Source: Aquamicrobium sp. (lineage in GTDB: Bacteria; Pseudomonadota; Alphaproteobacteria; Rhizobiales; Rhizobiaceae). From it: a stretch of 64,000 bases of DNA. Made by a program: the position numbers and the translations under genes. The notes under the pieces are model-generated. The model was given only the letters and a program-made list of their open reading frames with translations, was not told the origin of the DNA and ran no database searches. Below are positions 26,787 to 36,470 of the stretch, one piece after another (position 1 is the stretch's first letter; every line of letters begins with the position of its first letter). The stretch is taken from NCBI GenBank assembly GCA_019739225.1, contig JAHHDT010000005.1:1302001-1366000 (forward strand), written 5' to 3'.

Positions 26787-27935
26787 ATGACAATCGAACA
26801 GTCCGCGCCTGAATCCCAATCCTCCGCCGCGCGGTTCGCGGTCAAGGTCGACCTCGTCGTCATCGGGGCAGGGCAGGCAGGGCTCTCTTCTGCCTATCAT
26901 CTTCGCCGGCTTGGCTTCGCTCCCGACCGCGATTTCGTGGTGCTCGACCGGGCACCGGCGCCTGGCGGCGCATGGCAGTTCCGCTGGCCGTCGCTCACGC
27001 TTGCTACCGTCAATCGCGTGCACGACCTGCCGGGCATGCGCTTCGAGGAGATCGTCGGCACCGAAAGCGAAACCGTGCAGGCCTCCGTGGCAGTGCCGCG
27101 CTATTACGCGGCCTACGAAGAACGCCACGATCTCCGCGTCCACCGGCCCGTGACGGTGAAGGTCGTCTGCGATCGGGGCGAGCGGCTGCGCGTCGAAACC
27201 GATGCCGGCGCTTTCTCCGCACGCGGCATCGTCAACGCAACCGGCACCTGGGAATCGCCCTACATCCCAGAATATCCTGGCGCTGACAGGTTTCGCGGAC
27301 GGCAGCTTCATACGAGGGACTATCGCACTGCCGACGCGTTCCGGGGCCAACATGTCATCGTGGTCGGAGGCGGTATTTCAGCCATCCAGTTACTCGACGA
27401 GATTTCGCAGGCAACCACCACCACCTGGGTCACGCGGCGCGAGCCGCAGTTTCGCGAAGGGCCGTTCACCGAGGAGTTCGGCCGGCGCATCGTCGCGATG
27501 GTCGAGGACAGGGTTCGCCAGGGCTTGCCGCCGGGGTCCGTGGCCTCCAACACCGGCAGTCTGCCGCTCACACCCGCCGTCCGCGCGATGCGCGACCGAG
27601 GGGTGCTCAACAGGTTGCCGATGTTTTCCGAGATCACCGAGACCGGCATTCGCTGGGCGGACGGGACGGAACAGCGCGCCGACGTGATCCTCTGGTGCAC
27701 AGGTTTCCGCAGCTCGCTGGACCATCTTGCGCCGCTGCGATTGCGCGAGGAAGGCGGCGGCATCACCATGACCGGCAGGCTTGCCACGCAGGTCACGCAC
27801 GATCCGCGCATCCATCTGGTCGGCTACGGTCCATCCGCTTCGACCATCGGGGCGAACCGGGCAGGCGCCGCTGCCGCCCGCGAGCTGACGCAGTATCTTA
27901 AAATGTCGCCCGCCGAGGTCAGAAGCTCGGGCTGA
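26787..27935 (+). CDS. FMO-like FAD/NAD(P)-dependent oxidoreductase
   Basis: A 382-residue two-dinucleotide flavoprotein (CzcO / flavin monooxygenase-like). The FAD GxGxxG is VIGAGQAGLSSAY near residue 25, followed by PAPGGAWQFRW. A second Rossmann motif VVGGGISAIQLL near residue 192 binds NADPH. DVILWCTGFRSSLDHL and LVGYGPSASTIGANRAG close the fold. The substrate is not evident. Its 3' end overlaps the 3' end of ubiA by 17 bases in convergent orientation. Confidence 0.85.
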   Translation: MTIEQSAPESQSSAARFAVKVDLVVIGAGQAGLSSAYHLRRLGFAPDRDFVVLDRAPAPGGAWQFRWPSLTLATVNRVHDLPGMRFEEIVGTESETVQASVAVPRYYAAYEERHDLRVHRPVTVKVVCDRGERLRVETDAGAFSARGIVNATGTWESPYIPEYPGADRFRGRQLHTRDYRTADAFRGQHVIVVGGGISAIQLLDEISQATTTTWVTRREPQFREGPFTEEFGRRIVAMVEDRVRQGLPPGSVASNTGSLPLTPAVRAMRDRGVLNRLPMFSEITETGIRWADGTEQRADVILWCTGFRSSLDHLAPLRLREEGGGITMTGRLATQVTHDPRIHLVGYGPSASTIGANRAGAAAARELTQYLKMSPAEVRSSG

Positions 27936-28902
27936 TCGTCGCCCAGACGCCGCCGCCCATCAGGCCAAGGAAGATCAGCCAGCCGACAACGCTGTTGGAC
28001 TTGAAAAGTGCAAGGCATTGGTCCGGATCGTCGATGTCGAGCACGCGGATCTGCCGCGCCATGTGGGCCGCCGCCGCGACCAGCCCCGCCAGCGCCGGCA
28101 TAGGCACCGCGGCATTGGCAAAGGCGACGACGAAGAACAACAGCGCGCCGCCATAAAGTGCGACCAGCCATTGCTTGGTCTTGTCGCCGAACAGCCGTGC
28201 GGTCGAGCGGACCCCAACCAGCGCGTCGTCTTCCTTGTCCTGGTGGGCGTAGAGCGTGTCGTAGCCGATCACCCACAGGATGGAGCCGAAATAGAGCAGC
28301 AGCGGTGCCAGCTCCAGCGAGCCGAAATGCGCGGCCCATCCCATCAGCGCGCCCCAAGAGAAGGCCAGGCCGAGGAAGAGCTGCGGCCAGTCTGTGAAGC
28401 GCTTCATGAACGGATAGATCGCGACGGTCGCCAACGACGCGATGCCCACGACGATCGCGAAGCCGTTGAACTGCAGGAGCACCACGAGCCCAACGAGGCT
28501 TTGCAGCATCAGGAAGGTCCACGCCTGCCGGCGCGTGACCTTGCCGGATGGCAGCGGCCGTGAGCGGGTGCGCGCGACCTGCTCGTCAATATCGGTGTCG
28601 ACGATGTCGTTATAGGTGCAACCCGCGCCACGCATTGCGACCGCACCGGCCAGGAACAGAAAAAGGTGCCACGGGGAGGGGAGCACGCTGGCGATGCTGT
28701 CGCCCGGCTGCGCATGAGCGGCGGCTGCCATCGCCGCCGACCACCAGCACGGCCACATCAGCAGCCACCAGCCGATCGGCCTGTCCCAGCGTGCGAGTTG
28801 CGCATAGGGCCACAGGCCGCGGGGCAGCACGCGGTAGACCCAATGGCCGGACGGGGCGTCGGCGACGCGGCCCTGACTCTGCTTCGACTGGATCTCTTCC
28901 AT
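27919..28902 (-). CDS. ubiA: 4-hydroxybenzoate polyprenyltransferase
   Basis: UbiA attaches the polyprenyl tail to 4-hydroxybenzoate in ubiquinone synthesis at the inner membrane. It has 327 residues with eight to nine helices. The two aspartate-rich motifs are YNDIVDTDIDEQVARTRSRPLPSG and YDTLYAHQDKEDD (Mg/pyrophosphate sites, in part shown here). The ATG at 28902 is favoured because rhizobial UbiA starts shortly before PSGHWVYRVLP. The polyprenyl donor would come from the synthase at 14.6 kb. Confidence 0.94.
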   Translation of the reverse strand: MEEIQSKQSQGRVADAPSGHWVYRVLPRGLWPYAQLARWDRPIGWWLLMWPCWWSAAMAAAAHAQPGDSIASVLPSPWHLFLFLAGAVAMRGAGCTYNDIVDTDIDEQVARTRSRPLPSGKVTRRQAWTFLMLQSLVGLVVLLQFNGFAIVVGIASLATVAIYPFMKRFTDWPQLFLGLAFSWGALMGWAAHFGSLELAPLLLYFGSILWVIGYDTLYAHQDKEDDALVGVRSTARLFGDKTKQWLVALYGGALLFFVVAFANAAVPMPALAGLVAAAAHMARQIRVLDIDDPDQCLALFKSNSVVGWLIFLGLMGGGVWATISPSF

Positions 28903-28973
28903 GCCCCGTGCAGTGGCAGGGGCCGCCGCCGCCGTCAAGGCGCGGCGATGTCGCAAGGCTAGGCTGGTGGCCG

Positions 28974-29342
28974 CTATTCGATGCCTGCGAGAAGCTCCAG
29001 TTCGCCGGCTGCTGACAGGAGTCTTTTGTCACGTGTCCAGAGTTTGGTGCCCGACGTCAGCATGGTTGCTGCCAGAAGGTGGGCATCCACATACCCGATC
29101 CCGCGCCCGAAGAGTTGCCGACGGTCGATAAGCGTGTACACCTCCTCGTCGCTGGCGACTGCCGCGCCGGGAAGGTTTTGCAGATGCTCGAGCAGCGTCT
29201 TTCTTTGGCGAAGGTTCCCCAGCGCGATCTCGCCGATCACGAACGGGTGGCCAAGCACACGCCGGTCCTGCAATGCCTCGACCAATTGTCGGTCCCCGTG
29301 ATTGAGATGGTCGACCCAAACAGAGGTGTCGACCAGAAGCAT
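28974..29342 (-). CDS. vapC: VapC-type PIN-domain RNase toxin
   Basis: A 122-residue PIN domain ribonuclease. The acidic catalytic residues fall at D5 (LLVDTSVW), E38 (VIGEIAL), D86 (GYVDAHLL) and D105 (LWTRDKRL). VapC toxins cut tRNA or rRNA; target unknown here. It begins two bases after the VapB stop, so the pair is translationally coupled. Confidence 0.9.
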   Translation of the reverse strand: MLLVDTSVWVDHLNHGDRQLVEALQDRRVLGHPFVIGEIALGNLRQRKTLLEHLQNLPGAAVASDEEVYTLIDRRQLFGRGIGYVDAHLLAATMLTSGTKLWTRDKRLLSAAGELELLAGIE

Positions 29343-29344
29343 CG

Positions 29345-29533
29345 TCACGGCCTCCGCCTCGGCGCAGCCTCGAGTTGAGGTTCGGTGCCGCCAAGCAGAG
29401 CCAGCCGCAACGCGCTTTCGCGCTCGATCAGGGCTTTCAGCCCTTCCCTCACAAGCGAGGATTTCTCTTTCAGTCCGGTCAGGGACTGCGCCTTGGAAAG
29501 TAGTTCTTCGTCCAACGCGATTGTAGTGCGCAT
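29345..29533 (-). CDS. vapB: VapB-type antitoxin
   Basis: A 62-residue protein starting MRTTIALDEELLSKAQ, the ribbon-helix-helix DNA-binding start of VapB antitoxins, then VREGLKALIERE (dimer helix) and a Pro/Arg-rich tail for toxin binding. Three in-frame ATGs occur at 29545, 29539 and 29533; the last has GGAG six bases upstream and starts at the conserved residue. It should repress its own operon. Confidence 0.88.
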   Translation of the reverse strand: MRTTIALDEELLSKAQSLTGLKEKSSLVREGLKALIERESALRLALLGGTEPQLEAAPRRRP

Positions 29534-29676
29534 GTACATCTCCATCGATGCATGAAAATGGCATCGTCTGATGCGCATTTCAATGCCATGATCTCGAACG
29601 CCCGTCTTGTCTTGACCCGCGCCCGCTGTCGCCCTACCGGGAAGCGCATCCGAAGGGACAACAGGGAATCGCCGCC

Positions 29677-30963
29677 ATGAACGTACTTCTGATCGGATCG
29701 GGCGGGCGCGAACATGCGCTGGCGTGGAAGATCGCGGCCTCGCCCCTCCTGACGAAGCTTTACGCGGCGCCCGGCAACCCCGGCATTGCCGAAGAAGCCG
29801 AATGCGTGCCCCTCGACATTGCCGACCATGCGGCAATCGTGGCTTTCGCCCGCGATAACCGGATCGACCTCGTCGTCGTGGGCCCAGAAGCGCCCTTGGT
29901 CGCCGGCCTCGCCGATGATCTCGCCAGCGCCGGCATCCGCGTCTTCGGGCCTTCCGCCGATGCCGCGCGCCTCGAAGGCTCCAAGGGGTTCACTAAGGAT
30001 TTCTGCGCTCGTTACAACATCCCAACGGCCGCTTACGGCCGCTTCAACAATGCGCCCAAGGCCAAGGCCTATGCCCGATCGGTGGACGCGCCCATCGTGG
30101 TCAAGGCCGACGGCCTCGCGGCCGGCAAGGGCGTCACCGTCGCGATGACGCTGGAAGAAGCGCTCGATGCCATCGACCAGTGTTTCGAAGGCGCGTTCGG
30201 CGAGGCTGGCGCGGAGGTGGTGGTCGAGGAATTCCTGGAGGGCGAGGAGGCGAGCTTCTTCTGCCTCTGCGACGGCAAGAATGCGCTGCCTTTCGGAACC
30301 GCACAGGATCACAAACGGGTAGGCGAGGGCGACACCGGACCCAACACCGGCGGTATGGGCGCCTATTCACCGGCGCCGGTGCTTTCCGACGACATGGTCG
30401 AGCGCGTCATGGCCGAGATCGTGCGGCCGACCATGATTGGCATGGCCGAGATGGGCACGCCTTTCGTCGGCGTGCTGTTCGTCGGTCTGATGATCGGGGC
30501 GGATGGCCCCAAGCTCATCGAATACAATGTCCGGTTCGGCGACCCCGAGTGCCAGGTGCTGATGATGCGCCTCAAGGACGATCTTCTGGTGCTCATGAAC
30601 GCTGCCGTCGATGGCCAGCTCGGCCACCTTTCGGTGCGCTGGCGCGATGATGTGGCGCTGACGGTCGTGCTTGCCGCGAAAGGTTATCCGGCGGCACCGG
30701 AAAATGGCAGCGTGATCGGTGGCGTCGCCGATGCGGTGGGCGACGACGGCGCAGCCAAGGTCTTCCATGCAGGGACCCGGCTTGACGGCGACCGCCTTCT
30801 GGCCGCAGGCGGCCGGGTGCTTAACGTCACCGCCTTGGGCGAGACCGTTTCCCAGGCTCAGCGGAGAGCCTATGAAACGGTTGATCGCATTGACTGGCCC
30901 GAAGGCTTCTGCCGCCGGGATATTGGCTGGCGCGCGGTCGAGCGCGAAGCCGCAAAGGGCTGA
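29677..30963 (+). CDS. purD: phosphoribosylamine-glycine ligase
   Basis: PurD (GARS) joins glycine to phosphoribosylamine in purine synthesis. It has 428 residues of the ATP-grasp fold: [18 protein letters not shown], a central ATP-grasp domain ([25 protein letters not shown]), [10 protein letters not shown] and [11 protein letters not shown]. It is divergent from the VapBC pair, with 140 bases between. Confidence 0.97.
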   Translation: MNVLLIGSGGREHALAWKIAASPLLTKLYAAPGNPGIAEEAECVPLDIADHAAIVAFARDNRIDLVVVGPEAPLVAGLADDLASAGIRVFGPSADAARLEGSKGFTKDFCARYNIPTAAYGRFNNAPKAKAYARSVDAPIVVKADGLAAGKGVTVAMTLEEALDAIDQCFEGAFGEAGAEVVVEEFLEGEEASFFCLCDGKNALPFGTAQDHKRVGEGDTGPNTGGMGAYSPAPVLSDDMVERVMAEIVRPTMIGMAEMGTPFVGVLFVGLMIGADGPKLIEYNVRFGDPECQVLMMRLKDDLLVLMNAAVDGQLGHLSVRWRDDVALTVVLAAKGYPAAPENGSVIGGVADAVGDDGAAKVFHAGTRLDGDRLLAAGGRVLNVTALGETVSQAQRRAYETVDRIDWPEGFCRRDIGWRAVEREAAKG

Positions 30964-31042
30964 CGCCGTCATCAGACCTGCCGTTGAAGTCACGTAGTTC
31001 CGGGGGCGATCCTTTCAGATGCTATCTCGTGGAGTGCCAACG

Positions 31043-31060
31043 TTTGACGTTTACGTAAAA
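31043..31060 (+). promoter_or_regulatory. MerR-type (LiuR/FadP-like) palindromic operator candidate
   Basis: TTTGACGTTTACGTAAAA is an inverted repeat (TTgACGT-TT-ACGTaAA) of the form bound by MerR-family regulators of fatty acid and branched-chain acid degradation (LiuR/FadP). It lies about 90 bases before the acyl-CoA dehydrogenase start. Presence of the palindrome is seen; the regulator is inferred. Confidence 0.5.
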
Positions 31061-31148
31061 AGGAAATAGCACTCGGCGTTGAAAAAGGATGGACGGGGCG
31101 GCTGCCATGCAGGCAGGGTCCCGGGATGCAGCAGGAGGAGAAGCACGG

Positions 31149-32924
31149 ATGTATCGCGCGCCGGTAGACGAGATCGCTCACACCCTCAAGCATGTTGCCG
31201 GCCTTGGCGCCGCACTGGACGCGGGTCGGTTGGGCGATCTGTCGGAAGACCTCGTCGACGCCATCTTGGGAGAGGCCGGTCGTTTCGCGACCGACGAGGT
31301 CACGCCGCTGCGCAAGATCGGCGACGAGCACGGCGCGGTGCTCAAGGACGGGGCAGTCACCACGCCGCCCGGCTGGAAGGATCTTTACCGCCGCTGGACG
31401 GAAGGTGGCTGGAACGCGCTCACCGGGCCGGAAGACTTTGGCGGGCAGGGCCTGCCGCAGATGTTGTCGGTTGCAGCACTTGAGATGTGGAACTCGGGAT
31501 CGATGGCCTTCGCAATCGGCCCTACGCTCACCATGGGCGCGGTCGAGGCGCTGGAAAAGCACGGCTCGGACGAGCTCAAGGCGACCTATCTCGAAAAGCT
31601 CGTCTCCGGCGAGTGGATGGGCACTATGAACCTGACGGAGCCGCAGGCGGGCTCCGACCTCGCCGCTCTGCGTTCACGCGCCGAGCCGGTTGGCGACGGC
31701 ACCTACCGTATCTTCGGCCAAAAGATATTCATCACCTATGGCGAGCACGATTTCACCGACAACATCGTGCATCTTGTGCTCGCGCGCCTTCCCGATGCAC
31801 CTGCGGGCACGCGTGGCATCTCGCTCTTTCTTGTGCCGAAATTCTTCGTCAACGAGGATGGCTCGCTCGGCGCGCGCAACGACGCGTTTTGCTCTTCCAT
31901 TGAGCACAAGCTTGGCATTCACGCCTCCCCGACCTGTACGATGATCTATGGCGATGGCTTCGCGAAGGATCGCGAGCCCGGCGCGATCGGCTGGCTGATC
32001 GGCGAGGAGAACAAGGGACTCGCCTGCATGTTCACCATGATGAACAATGCCCGCCTTGCGGTCGCCATGCAGGGCGTGGCCATCGCGGAAGCGGCGCGCC
32101 AACAGGCGCTTGCCTATGCGCAGGATCGCCGTCAGGGCAAGGCGCTGGGCTTCGACGGCGAGGGGATGGCGCCGATCGTCCACCACGCCGACGTCAAGCG
32201 CAACCTGCTGACCATGAAGGCGCTGACCCAGGTCGCGCGCTCGATCGCGTACTCATGCGCGCATGCGCTCGACATGGCTCGCACCGGCGAGGGCGACGAT
32301 GCCCGCCACTGGCAGGAACGCGCGAACCTTTTGACCCCGGTTGCCAAGGCCTTCGCCACCGACGTCGGCGTCGACGTCGCCTCGATTGGTGTGCAGGTGC
32401 ATGGCGGCATGGGCTATATCGAGGAGACCGGTGCGGCTGCGCTGCTGCGCGACGCGCGTATCGCCCCGATCTACGAAGGCACCAACGGCATCCAGGCCAT
32501 CGACCTCGTCACCCGCAAGCTGCCGCTGTCCGGTGGCGAGCACGTGAAAGGCTATATCGGTGAGTTGCGCGCCGACATCGAGGCCCTGCGCAAGTCCAAC
32601 GCCGATGGTTTCGGTGCCACTGCGGAACGGTGCGACGCCGCGCTCAACGACCTCGCCGAGGCCACCGATTTCCTCCAGCGTGCGCTGGCGGATGGCCGGC
32701 AGGAGGAAGCGCTGGCCGGCGCGACGCCCTATCTGCGGCTGTTCGCGCTTGCAGCGGGCGGCGGGTATCTTGTGCGCGGCGCGCTTGCTGGCGAAGACAA
32801 TGCCCGCGTGGCGCTGGCCCGTTTCTTTGCCGAAAACCTGGTCGACGAAGCCTCGGCTCTCAAGTGGCGTGTGATCGCCGGCGCTGAAAGCCTGGTGTCC
32901 GCCGACGCCGCGCTGGCGTCCTGA
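31149..32924 (+). CDS. acyl-CoA dehydrogenase, long DmdC-like type
   Basis: A 591-residue FAD acyl-CoA dehydrogenase with the extra C-terminal domain of the DmdC / AcdA-long group. Seen are LTEPQAGSDLAAL, KIFITYGEHDFTDNIVHLVLAR, QVHGGMGYIEE, and ARIAPIYEGTNGIQAIDL with the catalytic-base Glu in the YEG position. The start has AGGAGGAG upstream; an earlier in-frame ATG at 31089 gives an unconserved extension. The enoyl-CoA hydratase gene follows by 10 bases, forming a beta-oxidation pair. DmdC members act on 3-methylmercaptopropionyl-CoA, but ordinary acyl-CoA substrates are as likely. Confidence 0.92.
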   Translation: MYRAPVDEIAHTLKHVAGLGAALDAGRLGDLSEDLVDAILGEAGRFATDEVTPLRKIGDEHGAVLKDGAVTTPPGWKDLYRRWTEGGWNALTGPEDFGGQGLPQMLSVAALEMWNSGSMAFAIGPTLTMGAVEALEKHGSDELKATYLEKLVSGEWMGTMNLTEPQAGSDLAALRSRAEPVGDGTYRIFGQKIFITYGEHDFTDNIVHLVLARLPDAPAGTRGISLFLVPKFFVNEDGSLGARNDAFCSSIEHKLGIHASPTCTMIYGDGFAKDREPGAIGWLIGEENKGLACMFTMMNNARLAVAMQGVAIAEAARQQALAYAQDRRQGKALGFDGEGMAPIVHHADVKRNLLTMKALTQVARSIAYSCAHALDMARTGEGDDARHWQERANLLTPVAKAFATDVGVDVASIGVQVHGGMGYIEETGAAALLRDARIAPIYEGTNGIQAIDLVTRKLPLSGGEHVKGYIGELRADIEALRKSNADGFGATAERCDAALNDLAEATDFLQRALADGRQEEALAGATPYLRLFALAAGGGYLVRGALAGEDNARVALARFFAENLVDEASALKWRVIAGAESLVSADAALAS

Positions 32925-32934
32925 GGAGATTGCG

Positions 32935-33687
32935 ATGAGCCAGCATATCAAAATCGAGCGCAAGGGCGCGGTGCAGATTATCCGCATGAACCGCCCGGAC
33001 AAGAAAAACGCCATAACCCGCGACATGTATGCTGCAATGGCCACGGGACTGACGGCCGCCGATAACGACCCGCAGGTTCGTGTCCATCTGATCTTCGGCG
33101 TTCCCGGCGCTTTCTCGTCCGGCAACGACCTGGCGGATTTCATGGCTGTCGCGACAGGCGGCGACGGCGGTATGGAGGTCTACGACTTCCTGCTCGCGCT
33201 CGCGAAATCACAAAAGCCGATCGTGTCCGGGGTCGACGGCATTGCCGTTGGCATCGGCACCACCATCAACCTGCATTGCGATCTCACCATCGCCACGCCG
33301 CGCACTGAGTTCCGCACGCCGTTCGTCGATCTTGGTCTGGTACCCGAAGCCGGCTCCAGCCTGCTAGCACCCGCCGTGCTCGGACGTCAGCAGGCCTTTG
33401 CGTTGCTGGGTCTCGGCGAAGGCTTTTCGGCGGAGCGCGCAAAGGCTGCCGGCCTCATCTACGAGGTCGTTTCCGAGGACAAGCTTGAGGCTGCGGCCCT
33501 CGAAGCAGCCGAGCGTATCGCGGAAAAGCCGCCGGAAGCACTGAAGATCGCACGTGATCTCATGCTCGGCGACCGCGAGGCGCTGGTTGCCCGCATCAAG
33601 GAGGAAGGCGCGCATTTCAGAGCCCGGCTGAAGTCTGACGAAGCGCGAAACGCCTTCGTCGCCTTCATGAACCGGAAGAAGGGGTAA
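32935..33687 (+). CDS. enoyl-CoA hydratase/isomerase family protein (crotonase)
   Basis: A 250-residue crotonase-fold protein. GAFSSGNDLADF forms the oxyanion hole region, and DGIAVGIGTTINLHCDL plus FVDLGLVPEAGSS carry the second half with the Glu that acts as catalytic acid/base in many members. It is co-transcribed with the acyl-CoA dehydrogenase and would take the next step of acyl-CoA breakdown. It ends near the convergent NTF2-like gene. Confidence 0.9.
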   Translation: MSQHIKIERKGAVQIIRMNRPDKKNAITRDMYAAMATGLTAADNDPQVRVHLIFGVPGAFSSGNDLADFMAVATGGDGGMEVYDFLLALAKSQKPIVSGVDGIAVGIGTTINLHCDLTIATPRTEFRTPFVDLGLVPEAGSSLLAPAVLGRQQAFALLGLGEGFSAERAKAAGLIYEVVSEDKLEAAALEAAERIAEKPPEALKIARDLMLGDREALVARIKEEGAHFRARLKSDEARNAFVAFMNRKKG

Positions 33688-33696
33688 CCGGCCGGC

Positions 33697-34146
33697 TCAG
33701 GCCAGCCCGTGCTCTTCCATCGCAGCCTGCTCATCGGGCGTAATGAAGGCGAAAATCTTGGGATCGCCATCAGCGAAGTTCAGGAAATAGATGTTCTGGA
33801 AGGTGATTTCGCCCTCTTTGCCATCGGTCTTTCGGCTGTAGCCGAATGCCCAGTCGGTTCGCGCCATAACGTTGAAGGGGTCGAGCACCGTCACCTCTAT
33901 GCCGGTCATCTCGAAGCGCGTGCCGCCGACGGCACGGTAATGCTCGTATCCCCTTGGGATCATCTGGCGTAGCGTCTCGTCATTGGCGCCGCCCGTGACG
34001 CCCCTGGGATTCGCACCGACAAAGAAAGGCGCGAAGCAAGCAACCGTTTCTTCGATGTCTTCCTGCGGCGGGTCCTGCAGCGCCTGCGTGTTACGCGCGC
34101 TGTAGGCCCGGAAGAATGCGCGGGTCTTCGTTTCGAGGTCAGTCAT
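33697..34146 (-). CDS. NTF2-like (SnoaL/ketosteroid isomerase fold) protein
   Basis: A 149-residue protein with the small alpha+beta NTF2-like fold pattern: an N-terminal helix (TRAFFRAYSARN), FAPFFVGANP, then beta strands TRFEMTGIEVTVLDPFNVMARTDW-type (shown in part) and FQNIYFLNFADG. The family includes enzymes and ligand-binding proteins; the active-site residues are not diagnostic here. It lies 70 bases downstream of pdxH on the same strand. Confidence 0.75.
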   Translation of the reverse strand: MTDLETKTRAFFRAYSARNTQALQDPPQEDIEETVACFAPFFVGANPRGVTGGANDETLRQMIPRGYEHYRAVGGTRFEMTGIEVTVLDPFNVMARTDWAFGYSRKTDGKEGEITFQNIYFLNFADGDPKIFAFITPDEQAAMEEHGLA

Positions 34147-34216
34147 CCAAACTCCGAACGATTAGCAGTGTTTGGCCAACGCGCCACCTTGCATGATCGT
34201 TCCGAGTTCGACCGCG

Positions 34217-34831
34217 TCACGGGTAAAGCCGTGTCTTCTTCCAGCTGTCTCCCTCGACGTCGAACTTTACGCGATCGTGGAGGCGGAAGGGGCGGTCGTG
34301 CCAGAACTCGATCGACACCGGCTTGAGCCGGAACCCTGACCAGTGGGCAGGCCGCGGAATCTCGCCGATCGCGTAGCGCGCCGTATATTCGGCCACCGCC
34401 TTTTCCAGCGCAAAGCGGCTTTCCAGCGGCCGTGACTGTGCCGAAGCCCATGCACCGATGCGGCTGCCGCGCGCACGCGTCACAAAATAGGCGTCGGCTT
34501 CGGCGGCGGTGACCTTCTCCACAAGACCCCGCACGCGTACCTGCCTGCGCAGGCTTTTCCAGTGGAAGCACATGGCCGCCTTCATCGAGGCGAGGATTTC
34601 CCGCCCCTTGGTGCTCTCGTAGTTGGTGTAAAAAACGAACCCGCCTTCGTCGAAGCCCTTCAGCAGCACCATGCGCACATTCGGCAGGCCGTCGGGATCG
34701 ACAGTCGCCAGCGCCAGCGCGTTGGGATCGTTCGGTTCGGCCGCGGTGGCATCGTTCAGCCAGCGGGCAAAAAGCGCATAGGGCTCGGCGCTCTGGGTGA
34801 AATCACCGTCCGTTAACCCTGTCTCGGTCAT
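34217..34831 (-). CDS. pdxH: pyridoxamine 5'-phosphate oxidase
   Basis: PdxH oxidises PNP/PMP to the cofactor PLP with FMN. It has 204 residues: [23 protein letters not shown] (FMN site, in part), [13 protein letters not shown], and the C-terminal [11 protein letters not shown] ... RLHDRV ... LYP that closes the PLP site. The ATG at 34831 is set by family length. It is divergent from the surface lipoprotein gene across a 41-base gap. Confidence 0.96.
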   Translation of the reverse strand: MTETGLTDGDFTQSAEPYALFARWLNDATAAEPNDPNALALATVDPDGLPNVRMVLLKGFDEGGFVFYTNYESTKGREILASMKAAMCFHWKSLRRQVRVRGLVEKVTAAEADAYFVTRARGSRIGAWASAQSRPLESRFALEKAVAEYTARYAIGEIPRPAHWSGFRLKPVSIEFWHDRPFRLHDRVKFDVEGDSWKKTRLYP

Positions 34832-34872
34832 AATCTTGTCCTGACGTATTGGGATAGACGGGAGAATGCCCA

Positions 34873-35346
34873 TTGGCGCGCCCGGCGCAACCTTTCGCTG
34901 GATGGGACAGGCAGGTTTTCCGTTGGCTCAGCGCACGCGGGGCGCTTGTGCTGCTTGCCGTTTTCGCGCTTTCGGGGTGTGGCGCCAGAGGCTTTTCCAT
35001 CGACGATGCCGTGCCGGACCGTTCGATCGTCACCGGATCCATCTCCCGTGATTCAGCGGCACCGGCCAGCGACGTGGCCGCGACCTCCGATGAAATGACC
35101 ATTCGCAACGCCGTCTCGTCCGCCCTCGTCGAGGAGTTGAGCGCGGAGGGTATCGGATGGGCCAATGTCGAGACCGGTTCTCGCGGAGCGATCCGCGCCA
35201 TCACCGAAAGCCGCGACAGCGGTTATCTCTGCCGCGCCTTCACCGCCTCCCGCGAGAGCTTCGACGGTGTCCGCCTCTATCGCGGCGAAACCTGCCTTGG
35301 ATCGGCGAAGCTTTGGGTGATGAAATCCTTCGTCCCTGTCGATTAG
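34873..35346 (+). CDS. RT0821/Lpp0805-type surface lipoprotein
   Basis: A 157-residue protein. A hydrophobic segment ([15 protein letters not shown]) ends in the lipobox LSGC, so Cys near residue 36 should be lipidated. The C-terminal domain ([14 protein letters not shown] ... [27 protein letters not shown]) matches the surface-antigen-type domain with its two conserved cysteines. The start is a TTG with GGGAGAA six bases upstream. It precedes the DnaJ-like gene, as in other Rhizobiales. Confidence 0.75.
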   Translation: MARPAQPFAGWDRQVFRWLSARGALVLLAVFALSGCGARGFSIDDAVPDRSIVTGSISRDSAAPASDVAATSDEMTIRNAVSSALVEELSAEGIGWANVETGSRGAIRAITESRDSGYLCRAFTASRESFDGVRLYRGETCLGSAKLWVMKSFVPVD

Positions 35347-35441
35347 CGCTGGAAATGCTGCATCGCACTGGAATTTCTTCCTAGCCATACGCATATTAGC
35401 GGCGGAAGACCTCACAACGCTTTTTCGGCAGACAGGACACT

Positions 35442-36386
35442 ATGCGCGATCCCTATGACGTCTTGGGCGTTGCGAAGAACGCCTCTGCGAAAGACATCAA
35501 GTCGGCGTTCCGCAAGCTCGCGAAGAAATATCACCCGGACCAGAATCCGGACGACCCGAAGGCCAAGGAGCGATTCGCCGAGGCGAATCAGGCCTATGAG
35601 GTAGTGGGCGACGAGACCAAGCGCGCCCAGTTCGACCGCGGCGAGATCGACGCCAGCGGCAAGCCTCGCTTTGCCAATTTTGAGGGCGCGGGCGGTGGCG
35701 ACCCGTTCGAGGCGTTCCGTCGCGCAGGCGGGCGAGGGCCCGGCGGCGCCCGTTTCGAATTCCGTGGCGGCGGTTTCGATGGAGATGCCGGCGACATATT
35801 CAGCGAGATTTTCGGCCAGTCGTTCAGGCGTGGCGCGGGTGGAGCGGGAGGCCCCGGTGCGGGCGCGCGGCAGGCCCCGGCAGGCGCCGATCTCAATGCC
35901 ACGCTCGACGTCACCGTCGAGGAGGTGGCCACGGCCGCCAAGGTGACGGCGGCGTTTCCCGATGGCCGGAAGCTGGGCATCAAGCTGCCGGTCTTCGTTG
36001 AGGACGGCCAGACCATACGGCTCAAGGGGCAGGGGTCTCAGTCGCCGCTTGGAGGTGCGCCGGGCGATGCCCTGGTCAAGGTGCGGCTGGCAAGGCATCC
36101 GCTCTATCGCGTGGACGGGCGTGACCTGCATGTCGACGTTCCGGTCCCGCTGGCCGACGCCGTGCTTGGTGCGAAGGTCGCCGTCGAGACGCCGTACGGG
36201 CGGCTCGCCGTCTCCATTCCCGCCTGGTCGAGTTCCGACCGCAAGCTGCGCCTCAAGGGCAAGGGCCTGCCGCTGAAGGGCGGCGGCCACGGCGATCTCT
36301 ACGCGCATGTGCGCATCATGCTGCCCGAAGGTGGCGATGCGGACCTTGAAGCGCTTATGCGCGCCACGAAGGCCGGCACGGCTTAG
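35442..36386 (+). CDS. CbpA-like DnaJ-family co-chaperone
   Basis: A 314-residue J protein: J domain at residues 2-66 with the HPD tripeptide (YHPDQNPDD), then a Gly/Arg/Phe-rich linker, and two C-terminal substrate-binding beta domains (about 150-300, with [15 protein letters not shown] and [14 protein letters not shown]). The zinc-finger region of true DnaJ is absent, as in CbpA. It should stimulate DnaK. fabI follows by 84 bases. Confidence 0.92.
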   Translation: MRDPYDVLGVAKNASAKDIKSAFRKLAKKYHPDQNPDDPKAKERFAEANQAYEVVGDETKRAQFDRGEIDASGKPRFANFEGAGGGDPFEAFRRAGGRGPGGARFEFRGGGFDGDAGDIFSEIFGQSFRRGAGGAGGPGAGARQAPAGADLNATLDVTVEEVATAAKVTAAFPDGRKLGIKLPVFVEDGQTIRLKGQGSQSPLGGAPGDALVKVRLARHPLYRVDGRDLHVDVPVPLADAVLGAKVAVETPYGRLAVSIPAWSSSDRKLRLKGKGLPLKGGGHGDLYAHVRIMLPEGGDADLEALMRATKAGTA

Positions 36387-36470
36387 GCGGGAGCCGTCAC
36401 CGTTCAGCTTGAAGCATCCATGCGGCTGTGCGATAGGCAGCCAACGGCAGAAGATGCGGAGAGATGTCAC

